From a virus: a stretch of DNA of 64,000 bases. Numbering within the stretch: the stretch's first letter is position 1; each line of letters opens with the position of its first letter. The notes under the pieces were generated by a model that saw only the letters and a program-made list of their open reading frames with translations, had not been told where the DNA came from and ran no database searches. The DNA lies in the IMG/VR virus record IMGVR_UViG_3300027973_000031, positions 47,589 through 111,588 of that record, one strand, 5' to 3'. Below, piece by piece: positions 26,416 through 35,179 of the stretch. Position numbers and translations under genes: made by a program.

Positions 26416-27093
26416 ATGAAAGTCAATTTAATTTCCTATACAAAACCAGCCGGTATTTTAGAAGAGTCAGATGTTAAAACTTTAACAGATTTGGTTGCTT
26501 ATTGTGCAAGAGTTTCAAACCCAACAAATCAAATGAACTCTGCAACATCAGAAAAATTAATCAAATATCTTATAAAGAATCGTCACTGGAGTCCGCTTGA
26601 GCAAGTGGACGTAACAATGGAGATTGAAACAACAAGAGATATTGCTCGTCAAATGTTGCGTCATCGTTCATTTAGCTTCCAAGAATTTAGTCAGCGATAT
26701 GCTGATGTATCTTCTTTTGGAGATATGTTTGAATATTCGGAAGTAAGACTGCAAGACCCAAAGAATCGTCAAAACAGTTTAGTTGGCGCAGATGAAGAAT
26801 TGAGAATCTATTGGGAAGATATGCAGCGTGCAGTAATTAATACTTGCCAAGAGGTATACAAAAAAGCTCTTGAAAGAGGCGTTGCCAAAGAAGTTGCTCG
26901 AAAAGTCCTGCCCGAAGGTCTGACCAAATCACGAATGTATATGAAGGGTTCGTTACGTTCTTGGATTCACTATCTCGAAGCCCGTGGTGAAGGTTCTGGC
27001 ACGCAAAAAGAACACACGCTCGTTGCACAAGAGATTGCCAAAGTTATCTCTCAACTATTCCCTGTTTCTGAGGAGTTAAAAAATGAGCTATAA
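26416..27093 (+). CDS. thyX: Flavin-dependent thymidylate synthase
   Basis: 225 residues, usual length. The ThyX signature RHRX7S is present as RHRSFSFQEFS at about 82-92, followed by QRYAD; the N-terminal NRHWSPLEQVDVTMEIETT and C-terminal LPEGLTKSRMYMKGSLRSWIHYLEAR are typical substrate and FAD regions. It makes dTMP from dUMP using methylene-tetrahydrofolate, FAD and NADPH. With dUTPase, Tdk and deaminase genes in the window it completes a dTTP supply. It has its own promoter. Confidence 0.92.
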   Translation: MKVNLISYTKPAGILEESDVKTLTDLVAYCARVSNPTNQMNSATSEKLIKYLIKNRHWSPLEQVDVTMEIETTRDIARQMLRHRSFSFQEFSQRYADVSSFGDMFEYSEVRLQDPKNRQNSLVGADEELRIYWEDMQRAVINTCQEVYKKALERGVAKEVARKVLPEGLTKSRMYMKGSLRSWIHYLEARGEGSGTQKEHTLVAQEIAKVISQLFPVSEELKNEL

Positions 27094-27280
27094 AAAGATT
27101 TATGACGGCAAAATTCATCTTTCACCAGTTAGTCTATCGGAAGAACTAAAAAAGGTTCCATCTTCAATTAGTCTGACTGACATAAAGATAGTTCCTGTCT
27201 ACAATGTCCAATCAAATGGTGGATCAGAATTAGTTGGTTTTAAGTTCGTTGCTTATAGCGAGGTGCCAGACGATTTTTGA
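27083..27280 (+). CDS. Small protein overlapping thyX
   Basis: 65 residues, not recognised. It overlaps the thyX end by 11 bases with GAGG upstream in thyX, and its stop overlaps the next start (TGATG). Beta-type composition (ISLTDIKIVPVYNVQSNGGS, LVGFKFVAYSEV), no Cys. Coding is supported by tight coupling on both sides. Confidence 0.55.
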   Translation: MSYKKIYDGKIHLSPVSLSEELKKVPSSISLTDIKIVPVYNVQSNGGSELVGFKFVAYSEVPDDF

Positions 27281-28152
27281 TGAATACACTTAAAGAACAC
27301 GTTTATGAATTTGATGAAGTGGTCGTTGGCCTAACCGTTTCATCTCTTTTATACTCTTACATTTTTAATCTACCTATTGTTTATAAGTACCGAAACAATC
27401 CAAGGTTCTTTGAGTTTATTGATAATTCAGTAAACTTAACGAAGATTGGTATTATGAAGGATAATAAACAACTGAACTTTCCAAAGGGTAAGCTAGTTAA
27501 GTCTTATTCTAAGAAGAAAGTGATGGATCATTTATTTATGATTCAGTCACTTTGTGGTAATATCCCTTTTAAAGATTCTATTTCTGATATCCGTCTGGAT
27601 GAAGAAGAAAAGATCTTAAAGATTACCACGAAGAATCAACGACTATTTCGTTATAAATTTAATAAATTAAGAGTATTTGATACAAGAGGTTTGAGTTTTC
27701 TGAAACCAACTGGAGAGTCACAAGACAAACATTATGTATTAGATGAATTCAAAATTAAAATAAAGAATGATAAATTCTACCACATAATTCCAAGAGAAGG
27801 TGAATTTCCAAAAAACATTTATATTTCTTCTGACAAGAAAAGATTGATGGCTCACTCTTTATTAACTCCTGGTGAAATGGCTCTGCCTGATTTTTCTTCT
27901 TTCTTTATCCAGAAATCTGTTGAAAGAGAGCTTGATTTAAATAATATTAAAGCTAAGTTAGAATGGATAAACAGACACTACGAAGATAAAGATAAAGACA
28001 CTTATGAAGAAAAAGACTGGTTGATTATCGATCAGAGAAATGAAGAGGAAGTATGGAAGGACAGAAAAATAAATACGTATCACACATGGTTGGGATCATT
28101 CCGATCCAGAATGGTCCAACGAATGATGGACTCCCTTGGCCAAAAGCCCTAA
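27280..28152 (+). CDS. Uncharacterised protein
   Basis: 290 residues from ATG 27280, overlapping the previous stop. The N terminus YEFDEVVVGLTVSSLLYSYIFN has a strand-Gly-helix look like a nucleotide- or FAD-binding fold, but the glycine pattern is incomplete. The rest is Lys/Asp/Phe-rich. It overlaps the next gene by 100 bases in another frame, and the overlap region encodes a charged tail (WLIIDQRNEEEVWKDRK). The close coupling suggests a joint function with the next gene. Confidence 0.55.
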   Translation: MNTLKEHVYEFDEVVVGLTVSSLLYSYIFNLPIVYKYRNNPRFFEFIDNSVNLTKIGIMKDNKQLNFPKGKLVKSYSKKKVMDHLFMIQSLCGNIPFKDSISDIRLDEEEKILKITTKNQRLFRYKFNKLRVFDTRGLSFLKPTGESQDKHYVLDEFKIKIKNDKFYHIIPREGEFPKNIYISSDKKRLMAHSLLTPGEMALPDFSSFFIQKSVERELDLNNIKAKLEWINRHYEDKDKDTYEEKDWLIIDQRNEEEVWKDRKINTYHTWLGSFRSRMVQRMMDSLGQKP

Positions 28153-28991
28153 CTCCTCTTTATAACAATTATACAGCTCTCCATAGAAGCATCTTGGAAT
28201 GTGCTATGGTGGGCTGTTCTTCTATTTGGGTCGTGGTAGAAAAGAGATATATTCCGCTTATGAAATCTGTGGTTGGTAGTTATGTGGAAGATCCAATCCT
28301 CGCTCAATTGCCGGTTGAATTTAAAGATAACTTCACAATGAAGATCCCTATTTGGTATGTCTCGCTTCCAGTAAGAGATTTGGGAAGAAGAGATTGTTAT
28401 GGTAGAAGTATTTTAGCAGGAGTAGAATATGCCTCAAATACTGCTGGTAGGTTATCTGATAAGCTAAGACCCGAGAAATTCTATGTATCATTTCCAGAGT
28501 CTGTATACTCACCGTGGATTCTTCAAAAACACAGAAAGAGCGTAAAGAGCGTTAGCAAAAATTTATTTCTAACAATAGAGAATAAATCCATTAAAGATGG
28601 AATCCCAGTTGGGTTTTCTATGTTCGTGGAAGATTATGACAGATATAAGAAAGATTTTAGAACGATGGATCAAGGAGCTTGGATGGGGACAACCCTTAAA
28701 GATCTTAAACGACGACCAATAGAAGATAGAAATACAGCGTCTAAACTGACGCTTGACGAAGTATTCAGGTCTGCTACACTAGACGGTGCAGTAGTCCAAG
28801 ATTTGACCAATGCATATAACATATCAACTTGGGAGGGTTATGCTAAATACATGGCGTCCAACAAGTTCTACAAAATGCCAAAGAAGGTCAAGTATTTCAG
28901 ATACAATAAGATGAAAAACTTGGAAACTAGATTAATAGATTGTGGAGATTACAATGATTACAGTTCCGAAGATACATTTAGAGAGGCTTGA
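28053..28991 (+). CDS. Nucleotidyltransferase-like protein
   Basis: 312 residues from ATG 28053, with GAGG about 10 bases upstream; ATG 28086 is an alternative. The start HMVGIIPIQNGPTNDGLPWPKAL then HRSILECAMVGCSSIWVVVE resembles the strand, Gly-loop, WPKAL and helix of NDP-sugar pyrophosphorylase-type nucleotidyltransferases (compare GxGTRLWPxSK). Later parts (YVSFPESVYSPWIL, FSMFVEDYDRYKKDF) do not help. Fold assignment is tentative; it might activate a sugar or base for modification. Confidence 0.45.
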   Translation: MEGQKNKYVSHMVGIIPIQNGPTNDGLPWPKALTPLYNNYTALHRSILECAMVGCSSIWVVVEKRYIPLMKSVVGSYVEDPILAQLPVEFKDNFTMKIPIWYVSLPVRDLGRRDCYGRSILAGVEYASNTAGRLSDKLRPEKFYVSFPESVYSPWILQKHRKSVKSVSKNLFLTIENKSIKDGIPVGFSMFVEDYDRYKKDFRTMDQGAWMGTTLKDLKRRPIEDRNTASKLTLDEVFRSATLDGAVVQDLTNAYNISTWEGYAKYMASNKFYKMPKKVKYFRYNKMKNLETRLIDCGDYNDYSSEDTFREA

Positions 28992-29190
28992 TCCAATCAA
29001 GATTTATAACTTTCTACGTATAGCAGATACGAATGGCGTAGGATACGCTACAAATTATTATTTACTTACGGCTGACCAAAAAATGTTTGTTGATGCTTTG
29101 GTAAAAGCGAGCGAAGAAGTTATTTTGCAACAAGTAGAAATATACAACGAAGAACTCGGTTACTTCGAAGAGGATTATAATGACAATTAA
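28954..29190 (+). CDS. Small acidic protein before Pol III alpha
   Basis: 78 residues from ATG 28954, 7 bases after GGAG; a GTG at 28942 is less well placed. It overlaps the previous gene by 38 bases and the polymerase start by 11. Helical, acidic end (ELGYFEEDYNDN). Not recognised; coupling suggests a link to replication. Confidence 0.55.
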   Translation: MITVPKIHLERLDPIKIYNFLRIADTNGVGYATNYYLLTADQKMFVDALVKASEEVILQQVEIYNEELGYFEEDYNDN

Positions 29191-32100
29191 GTTTGTAAAT
29201 CTACACGGACATAGTTGTTTCAGTGTATTCGACGGACTTGGTTTTCCGAACGAACACATCGACTATGCTATCAGCAATGGTTCAGACGCTCTTGCACTAA
29301 CGGATCACGGCAACATGAATGGTTTGTCGTATCAAGTTCTTCACACAAAAAAGCTACGAGCCGAGGGTAAAGAATTCAAACCAATCTTTGGTGTTGAAGC
29401 TTATTTCGTTCCGTCTTTGTCAGACTGGAAGGAAGCGTATGACAAATACAAAGAGGACAAGAAAGCAAAGAAGAATGACGACGAAGAAGCTGGCGTTGTT
29501 GTTGAAGACGAAGAAGAATCCAAGAAAGACGACAAAAGCTTTATCAACTTTCGCGCTCACTTAGTCTTGTTGGCACAGAATCCAAAAGGCTTGTCAAACA
29601 TCTTTCAGTTGGTTTCCAAGTCATACAGACCTGGGAACTTTTATCGCTTTCCTCGCATTGATTATGATCTTCTCCGTGAGCATGGTGAGGGCGTTATTGC
29701 TCTAACTGCTTGCATGGGTGGTCCTTTGTCTAAGTGCTATTGGCAGAACAAAGATCAAGGTGAAGAGAAAGTTCTTGAAGAAATGAATAAGGTTGTCAGC
29801 AACTTTAAGAAAATCTTTGATGATAGATTCTATTGTGAATTGCAATGGAACGCTTATCACGAACAACATGAAATCAACAAGATGGTGATGAAAGTCGCAC
29901 AACAGAATAGCGTCAAGCTGGTTTCTACTTGCGATTCTCATTATCCTCGTCCTGAGTTGTGGAAAGAAAGAGAGATCTATAAGATGCTTGGTTGGCTTGG
30001 TTCCAAGAACACTTCTTTGGAAGGTTTGCCGTCCAAGCGTGAAGATCTGATGTCAGAACTCTATCCAAAGAATGGAGATCAAATGTGGAGTGCTTACAAA
30101 AAGTATTCCACGCAGACATTCAATGAGTATGATGATGAGGTTGTCTTACAATCGTTTGAGAATACTTGGAAGATTGCTCACGAACAGATTGAATCATTCT
30201 TACCAGATACAACGGTTCGCCTACCTTCTTTCGTTGTTCCAGAAGGAAAGACAGATGTTCAAGCTTTGATTGAATTATGTTCAGCTTCTATGAGACAGAA
30301 AGGTTTGGATAAGAATCGCGAATACATCGAAAGACTTAAAGAAGAACTCACTGTCATTAAAGATCGTGGTTTCTGTAAGTATTTCTTGACAATGAAAGCA
30401 ATCGCTGACAAAGCCGTAGAGAATCAACTTGTTGGTGCTGGTCGAGGTTCTGCGGCAGGCTCTCTTGTGTCTTATCTTCTGAACATTACCCAGATTGATC
30501 CAATCAAGTATGGTCTTCTATTCAGTCGCTTCCTTCAAAAGAATGCCAAAGATTATCCAGACATCGATTATGACACAAGCGATCCGATGGTTCTGAAACA
30601 AAGACTAATCGAAGAATGGGGAGAAGACTCTGTTGTTCCGATCTCAAACTGGAATACTTTGCAGCTTCGTTCACTAATTAAGGACTTGTCCAAACTTCAC
30701 GGCATTCCTTTTCAAGAGGTTAATCAAGTTACATCCGTAATGACGAAGGAAGCAACAGCGCCAGCCAAAGAAAGACACGGCATTACTGCCGGTGTTTACT
30801 CTCCTACATTTGATGAGCATTTGGAATTCTCAGAAAGTCTACAAGGATTTCTCAAGAAATATCCAGAGGTAGGACAAAGCGTTAAAGCTTTGCAAGGTCA
30901 AATTCGTTCTGCAAGTCGTCACGCTGGTGGAGTTATTGTATCAGAGGGAATTTCGAAGTACATGCCACTAATTAATAGCGGTGGAGTAATTCAAACCCCT
31001 TGGAGCGAAGGACAGAATGTTAGACACCTTGAGCCTCTTGGTTTTATTAAATTTGACATTCTTGGCCTTGCAACTCTCCGTATTATTGAGAATGCGATCT
31101 CTCGTATCCTTATTAAAGGTGGAAATAAAAGCCCAAGCTTCCGAGATATCAAAGATTTTTATGATAAAAATCTCCATCCTTCGAAGATTAATTTCGACGA
31201 TCAAAAAGTGTATGAACACGTATTTCACGAAGGTCGTTGGGTTGCGGTATTCCAATTCGCAGAAAAAGGTGCTCAAGAGTTCTGCAAGAAAGCCAAGCCA
31301 AGAAGCATAATTGATCTTTCTGCGATTACATCAATTTATCGTCCTGGTCCTCTATCTGCAAACGTTGATGCAAATTACGTTCAAGCAAAAGAAAATCCGG
31401 ATCAGATCAAGTATCTCCATCCAGTCGTGGAAGAGATTACAAAAGAAACCGCTGGCTTCCTAATCTTTCAAGAACAGATCGCTTTGATTGCTCACAAGCT
31501 GGGTAAAGATCTAACTTTGGATGAAGGTAATCTGCTACGCAAGGTCTTAACTAAGAAGGGCACAGGCAAAGGACACGAGGTTAAAGATGGGATTCACACA
31601 AAGTTTATTGAAGGCTGTCTCGAAAAAGGTATTCAACAAGAAAATGCTCAAAACCTTTGGCAGACATTTGAGTTCTTTTCCGGTTACGGCTTTAATAAAA
31701 GCCACGCCGTTTGCTATAGCATTCTTTCTTATCAGTGTGCATGGCTTCTTACTTATCATCCAAGTGAGTGGATTGCTTCATACTTAGATGATGAAAATGA
31801 TGATGGCAAAGCAAAAGCTATTTCAATCGTTAAGTCTCTTGGCTATGAGGTTCAGCCGCCGAATGTAAACAACTCTGGTGATCGTTGGCAGCATTCAAAG
31901 GATGATAAAACTTTTTATCAACCTTTGAGTTCAATCAAGGGTCTTGGTGAAAAAGCAATCGAACAGGTGATTAATAATCGTCCTTTCAAAACAATTGATG
32001 ACTTACTTTTTAACGATAAAATTGCTTACACCAAACTCAACAAAAAAGGTTTGGACGCTCTTGCTCGTTGTGGAGCATTAGATGATTTGATGGATAATAG

Positions 32101-32584
32101 ATTTAGTGGTCGTAAACATTTCTGGATGTCTTTCTGCGGAGAAAGACCAAAGAACAAGAAAAAGTTTGATGCTTACATCGAGCAGTATAAAGAGGCAGGA
32201 GATTTTACAAGAGACGAAATAATCACAAACTGTGTTGAACTCCTTGGTTTCTTTCCTGTAACAATGGTTATGAGTCCGCAGCTTTATAAAAGACTAGAAG
32301 ATAGCAATGTCCCAGCAATTTCAAAATATGATCCAGAACTTCAAGTATGCTGGTTTGTCCCTATTTCTCTTGAAACAAAAATATCAAAGAATGATAAGAA
32401 CTATTATGTGGTTCAAGTTGTTGATGATACTGGCAAGACAACGGAGATTAAAGCTTGGTCAGTGGATAAGACAAAAGATCTTATTTATCTTAACCGACCT
32501 TACGTTGCTAAACTAAACTATGATGAAAATTATGGCGGATTCTCTTGTATAGGAATTTCTAAGAGTTGGAAGATGGTTGGATAG
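29180..32584 (+). CDS. dnaE: DNA polymerase III alpha subunit
   Basis: 1134 residues, close to DnaE length. The N-terminal PHP domain is visible (VNLHGHSCFSVFDG, LALTDHGNMNG, FGVEAYFVPS, CDSHYPRP). The palm has GAGRGSAAGSLVSYLL, PDIDYDTSDP with the two catalytic Asp, and FDILGLATLRII with the third. Further on: RPGPLSANVDANYVQ and FQEQIALIAHKLG, FSGYGFNKSHAVCYS, and a helix-hairpin-helix region (PLSSIKGLGEKAIEQV). It is a full C-family replicase. A DnaQ-like exonuclease is at 42958. No sliding clamp or loader was found in the window. Confidence 0.93.
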   Translation: MTIKFVNLHGHSCFSVFDGLGFPNEHIDYAISNGSDALALTDHGNMNGLSYQVLHTKKLRAEGKEFKPIFGVEAYFVPSLSDWKEAYDKYKEDKKAKKNDDEEAGVVVEDEEESKKDDKSFINFRAHLVLLAQNPKGLSNIFQLVSKSYRPGNFYRFPRIDYDLLREHGEGVIALTACMGGPLSKCYWQNKDQGEEKVLEEMNKVVSNFKKIFDDRFYCELQWNAYHEQHEINKMVMKVAQQNSVKLVSTCDSHYPRPELWKEREIYKMLGWLGSKNTSLEGLPSKREDLMSELYPKNGDQMWSAYKKYSTQTFNEYDDEVVLQSFENTWKIAHEQIESFLPDTTVRLPSFVVPEGKTDVQALIELCSASMRQKGLDKNREYIERLKEELTVIKDRGFCKYFLTMKAIADKAVENQLVGAGRGSAAGSLVSYLLNITQIDPIKYGLLFSRFLQKNAKDYPDIDYDTSDPMVLKQRLIEEWGEDSVVPISNWNTLQLRSLIKDLSKLHGIPFQEVNQVTSVMTKEATAPAKERHGITAGVYSPTFDEHLEFSESLQGFLKKYPEVGQSVKALQGQIRSASRHAGGVIVSEGISKYMPLINSGGVIQTPWSEGQNVRHLEPLGFIKFDILGLATLRIIENAISRILIKGGNKSPSFRDIKDFYDKNLHPSKINFDDQKVYEHVFHEGRWVAVFQFAEKGAQEFCKKAKPRSIIDLSAITSIYRPGPLSANVDANYVQAKENPDQIKYLHPVVEEITKETAGFLIFQEQIALIAHKLGKDLTLDEGNLLRKVLTKKGTGKGHEVKDGIHTKFIEGCLEKGIQQENAQNLWQTFEFFSGYGFNKSHAVCYSILSYQCAWLLTYHPSEWIASYLDDENDDGKAKAISIVKSLGYEVQPPNVNNSGDRWQHSKDDKTFYQPLSSIKGLGEKAIEQVINNRPFKTIDDLLFNDKIAYTKLNKKGLDALARCGALDDLMDNRFSGRKHFWMSFCGERPKNKKKFDAYIEQYKEAGDFTRDEIITNCVELLGFFPVTMVMSPQLYKRLEDSNVPAISKYDPELQVCWFVPISLETKISKNDKNYYVVQVVDDTGKTTEIKAWSVDKTKDLIYLNRPYVAKLNYDENYGGFSCIGISKSWKMVG

Positions 32585-32601
32585 TATTTAAGAAATCTGC
32601 A

Positions 32602-32616
32602 TACTATTTATTAGTG
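32602..32616 (+). promoter_or_regulatory. Putative late promoter (TACTATTTATTAGTG)
   Basis: The element lies 37 bases before ATG 32639, after the polymerase stop; AAGGAG follows as ribosome binding site. Confidence 0.6.
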
Positions 32617-32638
32617 AATCTTTAAGGAGAACTAATAC

Positions 32639-33466
32639 ATGGCAAGTGGACACAGAAAAAGAAAAGCAGCCGCACTAAGAATCGAAGTTCTAAATCCAGC
32701 TGGATTAACAAATGTATCCGAAGCAGATCGTGGAAACACAACTAATCAAAACAATCTTATTAACATAGCGACTTATTCAAGAGATGGAGTTACTCCAACG
32801 TTCATAACTGGATCAACAACTCAATTAAGCGATGCAATATCTAATTTTGACGGCGCATTTACAAGAGCTGGATTAAATGGAGAAGTAACAAATACGGGAG
32901 TATTTTTATCTTCATCTATGAGTAGTTCAACTGGTATAACTTCTGTAGCAAAACATTATTATTTTCCAAAAATATCAACGGTTTCAGATTTATCATCATC
33001 CAATGCTCCTAACTCGCCAGTTATAGTTTATTCTGCAGATGGCCCACAATCAAGCTATGTGCCTTTTTATTTTGGCGGAACAGTTGCAACTGCCTCAATT
33101 AAATTTGGAACACAAATTACTGGAGCTGGTTTTCCAACTCACTTAGTTGTTTATGTTGGCGGACAATTAGAGACAGGTGATCAAATAAGGGTGGTAAAAA
33201 CCTCTGATTCTACTCCAATTAATTGTAGAGTTTTAACTGGGTCGGATATTTCCTCCTCTATTGTTTTAAATTTAGCTTCGACTGCATCTGCATCTGAATT
33301 ATTCTCAAGTTCATTTAGAAAAGCATTTTTAATTCCTACTGGAAATATTTCTGATGTAACAAAAGGTGTGACACTAGAGTTCTGTACTCTATCAAAAACA
33401 TCTACAACCCCAAGTCCAGGAGTATTTGTTGCTATTTCATCTGGTACATACGGAACTAATCCATAG
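32639..33466 (+). CDS. Virion structural-like protein, Ser/Thr-rich
   Basis: 275 residues after a late-promoter element. Basic start (MASGHRKRKAAALRIEV), then Ser/Thr/Gly-rich beta composition with no catalytic motif, such as VIVYSADGPQSSYVPFYFGG and PTHLVVYVGGQLETGDQIRV. This is typical for tail, collar or decoration proteins. Exact role unknown. Confidence 0.55.
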   Translation: MASGHRKRKAAALRIEVLNPAGLTNVSEADRGNTTNQNNLINIATYSRDGVTPTFITGSTTQLSDAISNFDGAFTRAGLNGEVTNTGVFLSSSMSSSTGITSVAKHYYFPKISTVSDLSSSNAPNSPVIVYSADGPQSSYVPFYFGGTVATASIKFGTQITGAGFPTHLVVYVGGQLETGDQIRVVKTSDSTPINCRVLTGSDISSSIVLNLASTASASELFSSSFRKAFLIPTGNISDVTKGVTLEFCTLSKTSTTPSPGVFVAISSGTYGTNP

Positions 33467-33469
33467 TAT

Positions 33470-33522
33470 TTGACAAGTTAGTTTTTCTGTGATAACCTCC
33501 GTAGCACAACTATGGAGGTTAT
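33470..33522 (+). promoter_or_regulatory. Hairpin-embedded promoter that buries the dUTPase RBS
   Basis: TTGACA at 33470-33475 with a weak -10 near 33491-33498. A 13-bp stem (33492-33504 with 33510-33522, one G-T pair, loop CACAA) is followed by TTTTTTT. Its right arm contains TATGGAGG, the only ribosome binding site of dUTPase. Readthrough RNA would both terminate and hide the site; RNA started inside the hairpin frees it. Confidence 0.75.
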
Positions 33523-33529
33523 TTTTTTT

Positions 33530-33988
33530 ATGGATAAAATTTATGTTAAGAAGATTAAGCCAGAAGCAAAGCTGCCAGTCAGAGCAAATCCTAGTGATGC
33601 TGGTGCGGATGTTTTCTATTGTGACAGCACTCCAGTTACAATTGCTCCTGGACAATCTATATTGTTAGCAACGGGATTACAGGTCGCAACACCAGTTGGT
33701 TATGTATGTGAAGTTAAAAATAGATCTGGAATGGCTTACAAGAACAGTTTAGTGGTAGGATCTTGCATTATTGATTCAGGATATTCTGGAGAAGTGAAGG
33801 TTAATCTTCACAACATTGGCAGAGAAATTAAAACTATAATGCCGTATGATAAGATTGCGCAATTAATCTTTTATCCAATTAATCTTCCAGATTTCGATTT
33901 GTTACCAAATGAAGTAGATTTATATTTACATACTCCAACAATTTCAAGCCGTGGTGACGGTTCTTTTGGATCAACAGGAAATAAATAA
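33530..33988 (+). CDS. dut: dUTP pyrophosphatase
   Basis: 152 residues from ATG 33530, 11 bases after GGAGG; an ATG at 33512 lies inside the hairpin and is unlikely. All five trimeric dUTPase motifs are visible: NPSDAGADVF, KNRSGMAYKNSL, GSCIIDSGYSGEVKV, YDKIAQLIF and RGDGSFGSTG. It hydrolyses dUTP to dUMP, feeding ThyX and keeping uracil out of phage DNA. The stop touches the next start. Confidence 0.93.
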   Translation: MDKIYVKKIKPEAKLPVRANPSDAGADVFYCDSTPVTIAPGQSILLATGLQVATPVGYVCEVKNRSGMAYKNSLVVGSCIIDSGYSGEVKVNLHNIGREIKTIMPYDKIAQLIFYPINLPDFDLLPNEVDLYLHTPTISSRGDGSFGSTGNK

Positions 33989-34251
33989 TGAGTAGTAAAG
34001 CAAATAAAATTCAAAGACAAAATAAAGTAGACACAAGAAAAGAAGTAGAAGAAAAACTAACAAAGCAAGTAGGTATGTTTGGATTATTGCCAGATGAATG
34101 CAATGCGTGTAACAAACCTTTTGATAAGAAGTCAAAAGAAATGGCACAAACCTGGGTTGTAGTTGTTAGAAACGAAGAGAGACTAGTTAGGTTATTCTGT
34201 CCAGATTGCTTAGATAAAGTAAAGGAGGCTTTGCCAGATGAAGAAACTTGA
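33988..34251 (+). CDS. Small zinc-site protein
   Basis: 87 residues. A basic N-terminal part is followed by two Cys pairs, CNACNKPF and LFCPDC, that would bind one zinc. Not recognised beyond a zinc ribbon. It starts at the dUTPase stop and overlaps the thioredoxin-like gene by 14 bases. Confidence 0.6.
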   Translation: MSSKANKIQRQNKVDTRKEVEEKLTKQVGMFGLLPDECNACNKPFDKKSKEMAQTWVVVVRNEERLVRLFCPDCLDKVKEALPDEET

Positions 34252-34561
34252 TCTATTTGAATTTAAAAAAATAGTAGATAAAAACAAACCATTCATTGTC
34301 AAATTTAAAAGTGATGATTGTCCAATCTGTGTTGAATTAGAACCAGATTATGAAGCAGTTGCAAATTCCTTTCCAGAACTAGGATTTTATGATGTAGATA
34401 TTAATGAAGAAGAAGATCTGGCAGACCTTTTTATTAGTGATGGTGTCCCAACCCTTTATTATATCAAGGGAAAAGATTTTAAAGAACTTCCATATCCAGA
34501 TAAAGGTTTTGATAAGAAATCTCTTACCAAAGTCATAAAGGGTATCTTAAATGGAAAGTAA
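34238..34561 (+). CDS. Thioredoxin-like protein
   Basis: 107 residues. The active site CPIC lies at the start of helix 1 (FIVKFKSDDCPICVELEPDYE), and the cis-Pro segment is SDGVPTLYYIKG. Length and layout match thioredoxin/glutaredoxin-fold proteins. It may reduce the class II reductase at 15464 or act in phage redox control. Overlapping ends link it to neighbours. Confidence 0.8.
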   Translation: MKKLDLFEFKKIVDKNKPFIVKFKSDDCPICVELEPDYEAVANSFPELGFYDVDINEEEDLADLFISDGVPTLYYIKGKDFKELPYPDKGFDKKSLTKVIKGILNGK

Positions 34562-34886
34562 GAAGCTCGGTGACTATCAAAAAAGAATTGTGGTCAACCT
34601 TCCAGATTATGAGTATGGAGAATTCCTTGCGAATCTAAAATATGAAAATATAAATTCTCCAGCAAAGATTGTTCGCTTCTTTATCGAGTCTTATCTTGCT
34701 AGTGATACAGATGCTAGAAAGATTGTTGAGTCTTATAAACAGAAGAATAAAGTTGCTGGCAGAGCTAAAAAAGAGTACATCATCAAACAGGAAGAACTTG
34801 CTAAAAAATCAGAAACGCTATATAATCTCAATGACGACGACATAGATAACATCTATGATCTTCTTGATGAAGACTTTCCAGGATGA
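34551..34886 (+). CDS. Small helical protein, possible DNA-binding type
   Basis: 111 residues, not clearly recognised. Strand-then-helices beginning KRIVVNLPDYEYGEFLANL, with SPAKIVRFFIESYL, faintly resembles ribbon-helix-helix proteins. Acidic C terminus (NLNDDDIDNIYDLLDEDFPG). It overlaps the thioredoxin-like gene by 11 bases and lies just before the sigma-region-4-like gene, so a transcription role is possible but unproven. Confidence 0.5.
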   Translation: MESKKLGDYQKRIVVNLPDYEYGEFLANLKYENINSPAKIVRFFIESYLASDTDARKIVESYKQKNKVAGRAKKEYIIKQEELAKKSETLYNLNDDDIDNIYDLLDEDFPG

Positions 34887-34892
34887 GGAATA

Positions 34893-35135
34893 ATGAGCTG
34901 TGACGAAAGATGCGAAAAAGACAATATTTCTTGTGAAGAGCGTAACTGTAGACACTTTATAGAATATGAAGAAGACCTAAATTGCGTTCTTGTTTGCGTC
35001 AGAAAACACGGGACATTAACTTTGGAAGAAGCATCAAAGAGACTTGGTGTATCATATGTTAGAGTCAAACAGATAGAAGAAAAGGCTATGTCGAAGATAA
35101 AGTCAAATTATAGAGATTGCAGTGAGGTCGTTTAG
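34893..35135 (+). CDS. Mini sigma-factor region 4-like protein with Cys-rich N terminus
   Basis: 80 residues. Residues about 43-70 read LTLEEASKRLGVSYVRVKQI then EEKAMSKIK, the sigma70 region 4.2 helix-turn-helix (compare TLEEIA.RLGVSRERVRQIE.KAL.KLR). The first 35 residues hold five Cys (DERCEKDNISCEERNC and two more), possibly a metal site. There is no region 2. It could dock on the RNA polymerase beta flap as a late co-activator (role of T4 gp33) or bind DNA. A late-promoter element follows its stop. Confidence 0.65.
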   Translation: MSCDERCEKDNISCEERNCRHFIEYEEDLNCVLVCVRKHGTLTLEEASKRLGVSYVRVKQIEEKAMSKIKSNYRDCSEVV

Positions 35136-35144
35136 TTTTTTCAA

Positions 35145-35158
35145 TACTATTTATTATG
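35145..35158 (+). promoter_or_regulatory. Putative late promoter (TACTATTTATTATG)
   Basis: The element lies 35 bases before ATG 35180; AAGGAG follows. Confidence 0.6.
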
Positions 35159-35179
35159 ATTTCTTAAGGAGAAACTATA

